Source of the DNA: Chrysomallon squamiferum | Taxonomy: Eukaryota; Mollusca; Gastropoda; Neomphalida; Peltospiridae | Direction: 5' to 3' | Length of the DNA stretch: 64,000 nucleotides | NCBI GenBank assembly: GCA_012295275.1 | Contig: CM022671.1 | Location: forward strand, 31,303,250-31,367,249 | Part shown: one piece after another, positions 56,831-64,000 of the stretch | Numbering within the stretch: the first letter of the stretch is position 1 | How the letters are laid out: each line of letters begins with the position of its first letter | Position numbers and translations under genes: made by a program | The notes under the pieces: model-generated | Told to the model about the DNA's origin: nothing | Databases searched by the model: none | The model's input: only the letters and a program-made list of their open reading frames with translations

Positions 56831-59147
56831 ATTCATATTTTTAAAGATTTTTAATTTAATTTTTTTTTTTTTTTTTAATTGTCTTCCTTTGTTTATGCAC
56901 AGTAGGGTGTACATGGTGGCAAGGATTAAAATGATATTATGTAAATTAGGGTAAATGGATTTTCTTTTGTCGAGATGATCATATCGGAAATTGAACAAAT
57001 GGAAAGGGCTATATGTGTGAATCACTGTTCAGTGAAAATAGAATCTTGCTTCCAACCAGGATGAATGTCAAAATGATACGTTTCAACAAAACCATTGTCT
57101 CAGTTTTTTACCAAGACTTTTTATTATTTTACACTAACCATTAAATGGTTTTATAAACTAAATATCTTGCACATGATTGGATAATCTTGTCAATGATTGG
57201 CACTTTGTTCTTAGATAGTTTAAAAAAAATAATTTAAAAAGAAAAATGTTGTAGGGTATTTTTTGAGGTTTTATTTTTCAATTTCTATTATTGTTATAAT
57301 AGTGAAATTATATTTTTGTCTATTATTATTATTATTATTTATTCATTTTTTTTGTTTGTTTTTTAAATATAAATAATAAAATTATAATTGTGTTCATCAT
57401 GATTCATTACCATTGTGCTGGTTGTACATTTAACTTTATCATTATAATAATATTTTAATATATTCATTGTGTTGTCATGCACTTTAAACTTCATTGTTCC
57501 CATTTATGTACCTTTTTTTCTTTTCTTTTATTTATAATACTTATTGTTTTTTCTAATTTATTATTATTATGATTGGTTTTTTTAATCATAGCAATATGTT
57601 TTTAACTTATCAATATTGCATTGGTGAATGAGACAACTTGTGTATCTGAACATGTTCATGGAACTAACATACTGTGTCAAGGTTAACATTTTATTTATGT
57701 TTTCTTTCAGGGAAAATATTAAAAAATTAAATAACTTAAAAATGCAAAGCTTGATGCACTTTAGAAGTACATTTTAATATAAAAATGTACATAGATCTTT
57801 TTTTTTCCCCCTTATTTAAATTATGTTAATAATTATGATGTTGATTTTTGCTGCCCAGAGTTATGGTTCTTTACTTTGGTGTTGATGGAGTTATCAACCC
57901 TGAACAAAAGGCAGATGGCCTTTCAAAATAATAACAAACATGGATGCACTTTTACAGTATACAAATTACTTAAATATATTATTATAGTGAATAAATTACT
58001 TACAACATTTAAGTAACTGAATATTCAATAATTTTTTTTTTAATATACATATATTTTTTAATATCATTGTTTTTGATAACTTCAATCAGATTTTTATTTT
58101 AGACTGTACATACAAAAACATTTTCTATTTTATTTTATCTTTACACTTTGGGTGGGTGGAGCAGTAAAACAGAAAGTCCATGCTGTGTTCTTTGGACAGG
58201 ATTATATCCACTGCATGCATTATTTATTTATGTGCAGAAAAGAAAAGACACAAAAAATTATCATTCAGAATGATCATCATGGAATATATACCAAAATGGC
58301 AGCAGTTTTTGACTCTCTAGATACCTATCTCTTTTGCAGTGCATGATGGGAACATAAGCTGATTATGTGACATTGTTTTAGAATAGGTTATACATACATA
58401 TATATATTCGTTTTGTATCAAAGTGTTTTTTTTTTTAAAATATGCATTGATCGTTACATGTAAATGATCAGATTGCAACCACAGTGTTTTAAACCACATG
58501 TTTCTTTCTATTGAATGTCATATACATTGTGTGAATGTTTGTTATGGCTGCCACTATATATATAGGTAGCCGTGTACAAAAAATAATTTGTTGTTACGAG
58601 TGACATTTTGCTCGATTTTTACAAAAAAAAAATTAAAAATTATTATTGTAGTAGATTCTTTTCTTCATGCCATTGCATTCATAATAATAATAATAATAAA
58701 TATTGTTGTTATTATTATTATTAATATTATCATGTGACCCCAAAAATGTGTATGGGAATGATTTTGTTTTAATTTTTATAATTAAATTAATGAATGTTTT
58801 AGTGTAAGTTCATTTTAGAAGTATATTTTTCATTTTGTTTCCTTTAATTTTTTTCTTAAGTTACTTGCATTGTTAAATCATTTTTCTGTTGGTTCTTTTT
58901 TTAAAAGATATATAATAATTTGTGTAATTATTAAAGACATTTGATAATATTAATATATCATATACTCATTGTATTGTAAATAACATTTAAAAACAAAAAA
59001 AGAGATGTGTTTTTAATTGTAAAGTAATCTCGTTTTTTATGGCCATCTTGTGGTTGTGTTGTGGCTGTTTCTTTTCTTTTATTTTTATTTTTATTTTTTT
59101 TTTTATGTTTATTTTATTCCCTCTTGGTTTTTAAAAAGTATTTTACA

Positions 59148-59185
<38 letters not shown>

Positions 59186-59399
59186 GTACAATATTGTAGC
59201 ATTTAGTTTTGATGTAACATTCTGATAATAGCCTTTTTGTCTTCTAACAAAGCATAATATATATATTATGTTCAGCCTCATATCTGGCTTGATTCATTCG
59301 CCTTTTCACAGTGGTAAAGTAATTTTGATTTCATATCTCCATCCTTCAGTCTCCATTGAAATCAATTTATTTGTTTGTTTTATATTAATAATACTAATT

Positions 59400-59410
59400 A
59401 TAATAATAAC

Positions 59411-59470
<60 letters not shown>
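59400..59470. repeat. (AAT)n microsatellite
   Basis: A near-perfect trinucleotide tract of about 70 bp. Confidence 0.9.
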
Positions 59471-60172
59471 CAAGAAACTATTTTAAAGAAATCTGAATTG
59501 TTTTTTAACATCTAGTTTATAACTGTTTAGTATTTTTCTTTTTTTTTTTTTTCTTTTTTTTTTACTTTAATTTTAAAATATTATTATTATGTTTTTAATT
59601 ATTAGTGTTATATTTTTAAATTCTGTCCATTAAAACCAGGTTGATTTATAAACAGCTGTACATTTTGATCATATTCATTTTGTATTTATTATTATTATTA
59701 TTTTTTTTTTTAAGAAGAGCTTAGAACAGTATATATTTTGAAAGTGTTAATGAATGTTTATTTAAGGTATGCTTTTTATTAAAGAATACATTTTCATTTA
59801 CACTACATAGATTATTTTCATCTTATAATACTGAGATCTTTGAAAGCCTTGCAACAAAATGTAATAAGCATAAGAGTTAAAAAATAAATAAAAGACAAAT
59901 AAACCTTTATCATTAGAGATTATTTAGAATTAACTCCCTTCATAATCATTAATTATATCCCCTTATAAGTAACTTTGTGGATTACTGTATTAGATAATAA
60001 TTTTAAAAAATAGCATTGTTATAATAATATAGAACAATCTTATATTAAATGATTTTCACAATTTTAAACAAAAATAAGGTAATTAGATATGATGGTTGGG
60101 CTAGAATTTTAGAATTTTCAATTGACAATCTGTATATGTAAAATAAAGGGTCAAATATTCTTTCTGAATATA

Positions 60173-60205
<33 letters not shown>

Positions 60206-60983
60206 AAAAAACTTGCTGTTTGTAGTTTTTGGTAATTATTTGTGATATTGTGTTAACCATTTTTAGTACTTTAAAATACATTTGTGAACAAACAAATTTA
60301 TAAATTTTATAATTTTTATATCCTGTTATTAACTGATTATTGATGTTTAATCTTACATGTTTGTAACTGTCTTTTCTTAATTTCTTTCTTTCTTTCCGTT
60401 GGGAGGTAGTGGATAACAATGGGATATATATATATATATATATAAAAATTGTTTAATAACTAGAACTGAATTTAACTACTTAAATTGGGACAGCAGCTCT
60501 AGTTAAAATTCATTTTACTTCTGCTATGTTTCTAGGATTGAATCAGCTGCTGTATTGTATGGAGGATTTATCAAGTACAGTTGTTTTCAATGAGCTTGTT
60601 CATATTACATAAAGCTATTTTTTTATTTTAATTTTTTTTTTTTAAACTTATTACTATTATTTTTAAAAATATCTTTAGAGTCAAGTTTTAATTCTGATAT
60701 TAAACTAGTAAAACATTCTAACGGTAATATAAAGATTATTGTTTATAAGGTCCCTACAGTACTTACATATCTTTAATACTATTAAACCTTCATTTTACTA
60801 AATATTCATCAAGTCAATGTAATGCATGTAAAACCTATTCTGTATTACACCAGTTTGAATTAACTGTTTATAGCATAAATTGGTTTTTGTTTAACCATAA
60901 ATTTTACATTGTTTTTGTAAGAGAAAATTTCTTAAACTGGACTAAGCACCAGGTTGTTAAATTATAACATATTATTATTATTA

Positions 60984-60984
<1 letters not shown>

Positions 60985-61041
<57 letters not shown>
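60985..61041. repeat. (TTA)n microsatellite
   Basis: An uninterrupted trinucleotide run of about 57 bp, with a shorter run just upstream at 60970. Confidence 0.9.
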
Positions 61042-61561
61042 GCACCTTTTACATTGTTATTTTATCAAATACAGATCCTTCCATAAAAAGCAAACAAAAA
61101 TAACATTTTAGTAAAATACTTTTTTATTTCTGTTCATTTTATTCTCTTCAAGTTGTATTTTATTTATTTTTAATATAAAAAAGAAAGAAAACAAACAAAA
61201 GTTTTTACCAAAAAAAAAAATGCAGAAGAAACCAACCCATGTAATATTGTTGAGATTTTTACTATTAAGTTTTTAATTATGTTTTGAAGCAAATGAACAT
61301 CTTTATTTTACTTTGTTTTATGTTAATGTATTTTGTTGATTTAGAACATTTACCAGAATTCATTTTTAATTTTCATGAAATCCTTCATCACACTTTTATT
61401 AGATAATTTTAGAATATTTTTATACATAAAAGGTGCTCTTTTCACAGATTTTATATGTTTTCTTTGAAAGAACAACTGTCTTTGTTTATTTACCTCCTGT
61501 GATGTCACTCTAATTCAGTGTGCACTCTGTTCTTAAAAACCTAAGGATTAGCATGTTCCAT

Positions 61562-61827
61562 TAAAGCTGTGCAGCCTAAGTGTAAACATTTTCAATAAAG
61601 CTGTGCAGACTAAGTATTAACATTTTCAGTAAATTTGTGCAGCCTAAGTTAGTATATTCGTAAAAAACTGTGTAGCCCAAGTTAACATTTTTCAGCAAAG
61701 CTGTGTTGCTGGAGTGTTAACATTTTCATTAAGGCTGTACAGTCTAATTATTAACATTTTCATTGAAGTTGTGATTCTAAGAGTTAATATTTTCAGTAAA
61801 GCTGTGCAGCCTGTAATTAAACATTAT
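61562..61827. repeat. Degenerate 34-bp minisatellite, about eight copies
   Basis: The consensus unit is TAAAGCTGTGCAGCCTAAG followed by TGTTAACATTTTCAG. Successive units start near 61562, 61596, 61630, 61661, 61696, 61730, 61764 and 61797, with 10-30% divergence. It is non-coding, and the divergence says it is old. Confidence 0.9.
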
Positions 61828-63517
61828 TTAAGAAATAATAATAATAATAATGTTTGTAATCATGTTTACTAGTAATTGTGGTTAAAAAATAACTGAATAA
61901 TATTTAATGTAACAATACTGTGAAACCAGCCTTTCCTAATAATAAAATATAACAGTATTTACCAAAGAAATGTTTTTATTAATTTTAATTTTTTTTTTCT
62001 CCCATTACTAGCAATAATTAAATAATTTAAAAGGCTCATGATGAATTGTTTTATTGGATGCTTGTTGTTATTATTGGCAAAGGTTGGTTTTCAAAATTCA
62101 GTAAATTCAATCACTGAAGAATTAAAAAAAAGAAGAATTTAGGCCTTTGGTACTAGCAAAATGTATAATTCTAACTTTGAAATTCTACCACTTGAGTGCA
62201 GATTAATAATTTTACTTTTTTACTTTTTAAAATCCGTAAGACATGGCTGTTTCAAAAATCAGTAAATCAGAGTTGTGAAAAATGATTGATAATTAAAAAT
62301 AATCAATTCAAACGTGGAATAAACGTTATTTATTTTCATCAACACAATATTTGTAAAGCTAATACTTGGTTTTAAATTAATTTATGTTGGAGATAAAATT
62401 AAAGTTTTATAGATAAATTTATTCTTTGTGTAAAATAAAAAGGTCACAAAATAAATTTTAATTTGAGAATATGATTTTTTAAACAGTATAAATAGGGTTT
62501 TATTTCTTTATTTTTTAAAATTAATTTGCATTTTATTGTAACCATTGATAAATTATTGTTTATTATCTCACTTTTTTTGTTTTGTAAAAACATTTTAAAC
62601 TGTTGTGAATTTTTAAAGGCCAGTACAGTAAAATGGCATACTTACGTTTGTTGTGTTTCTGTTTTCAAATATTGAAAATATAATTTTTTTTCAAAATTAA
62701 TTTTGCTCATTTAATTGGCATCATTTTAACAGGAGTTGAAATTTAACATACTATTTTATTTATTAATGAGAAACAGTATTTTCTCACCTACATTTAGAAC
62801 ACAGTTGTGAATACATAAACTATAATAATCATGTGATGGTACAAAGTTATAATTTTGAAAAACTGTTATACCTAAGGAGTTGCTAGCATACTAAAACTAG
62901 TACACTAAAGATGTATAATTTTTAATTTAACTATTATGAAACTTTTTTTTTTTTAACCCAGTATGTAGAGGGGAATTTCTCACATCTTGATACTAACATC
63001 ATTTTTCTTTATAAAAATTCAAAGGTTATTTCAATTCATCACAAGGTGTGGAATATTTAAAATTAAAATGCATTTCTGCTATTTAATTTTTTCAGTTTTA
63101 TTATTATTTATTTTAAATATAATTCATAATTCACTAATAATCATTTCAGCTCCTGTATTTTATCTGTGTTACTAAAACAAACATATTTTTGAAAAAAAAT
63201 GTTTTCTTTTAATATTAGAAATCTTTGTCCATTCAAATTTGCTTGGTTTTGTACTTTTATTTTTTATTATTACTTTACATATTAACATCATTGCATACAT
63301 TGAAAAAAAAAAAAAAAAACCTGCAAGTATTTCATCTGGTTCCTTTCCTGTGTTCTGTGTATCATGTATATACTTCCTCTTTATTCCGTAGGCTTGTTTG
63401 TGTATTGTTTAATATGAATAGATCATGTGAGGCAATAAATCAGGTCATTTGTGAAACTGATAGTGTGTTTTGAGTTTTATGTTCCAGCTAGTTGTTTGCA
63501 GTTTTATAATCTGTTAC

Positions 63518-63557
<40 letters not shown>

Positions 63558-64000
63558 ATCAATTTCATATAGTGGGTGTGGAATAAATATATATATATTC
63601 TAATATTTATTATAATTTATATTGGTTTTATTATTTTTTATATATCTTTTAATTTATTCTGTGTTGGTTTTTTTGTTTCTTTTCTTTAGCATTTTTTAAG
63701 CTAAAATTATTTCTTCAGATTTCCTTCTTTTTCTGTTGCTTTTACGGTATTATTTTAAATATGTAAGATTTTATTAAATTGGTAAAGTGAAAGAGATAAC
63801 CATTTCACCTAACACTGCTACAATAATTTCACTCCATTTTATTAATGGCATTACTTCTGGTTAAATCTTCATATAGCTCTTTTTATAATTAAAACAAAAG
63901 TACCAAATTTCAAAAAGAAGAAGTAAAAACATCAGTTTATTTTCGTCTAAAATAATTTACTACCCATAATTTGAGATTTCTGATTCCATACAATATATTT
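61828..64000. other. AT-rich non-coding right end
   Basis: I see no gene, RNA gene or recognisable transposon. There is a (TTA)n tract at about 63513-63552. Short open frames have the low-complexity composition of the background. Confidence 0.5.

Larger units (their letters stand above)
54868..61561 (+). other. 3' UTR of the zinc-finger gene and AT-rich flank
   Basis: No further coding exon was recognised. The stretch is packed with (TTA)n and poly-T tracts, including 55597-55651, 56452-56487 (TTTA units), 56799-56827 (poly-T) and 59143-59180 (poly-T). The 3' end of the transcript cannot be fixed because AATAAA-like hexamers are everywhere. Confidence 0.5.

Overview
This is an intron-rich, very AT-rich eukaryotic nuclear window. 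It holds multi-exon genes with GT-AG introns, long UTRs, microsatellites and transposon relics, and no bacterial-style operons. The gene content is bilaterian: a FAM120/CCPG1-like protein, a copine, tafazzin and a C2H2 zinc-finger protein. A relic of a FLYWCH/MULE element and a SINE resembling those common in molluscs suggest a lophotrochozoan, probably a mollusc. The species cannot be told from sequence alone. I rebuilt gene models exon by exon from splice signals, frame continuity and family similarity recalled from memory; no search was run.

Layout. (1) 616-7198, minus: twelve coding exons of a FAM120A-type protein whose 3' end lies beyond the left edge. (2) 7199-8127: a short divergent promoter region shared with (3) a complete copine gene, plus, 8128-16271, 21 coding exons, 558 aa. 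(4) About 18310-30682, plus: the cardiolipin transacylase gene TAFAZZIN. Its 5' part (upstream sequence, exons 1 and 2, part of intron 2) is present twice in tandem in units of about 3.85 kb, and the later exons are present once. Each unit carries a relic of a MULE/FLYWCH transposon and a SINE remnant. One downstream intron uses a GC donor. (5) 30683-37126: non-coding convergent 3' flanks. (6) 37127-38368, minus: a 413-aa unrecognised protein rich in S-P-x-K/R sites. Its leader seems to reach a promoter near 41.3-41.5 kb with E2F-like and CCAAT motifs. (7) From about 43.4 kb, plus: a gene for a 2144-aa protein with twelve zinc fingers and very long disordered, repeat-rich tails, in two large coding exons (44663-47564 and 51335-54867). 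Its leader is rich in upstream ORFs, and its intron holds a terminal-inverted-repeat transposon. (8) 54868-64000: 3' UTR and intergenic AT-rich sequence with microsatellites and a degenerate 34-bp minisatellite.

The genes do not form a pathway. They are ordinary neighbouring housekeeping or regulatory genes, two pairs of which look divergently transcribed. I found no clearly new biological system. The best leads are the duplicated TAFAZZIN 5' end (real or assembly artefact), the unknown S-P-x-K protein with its apparent cell-cycle promoter, and the repeat-expanded zinc-finger gene with its upstream ORFs.
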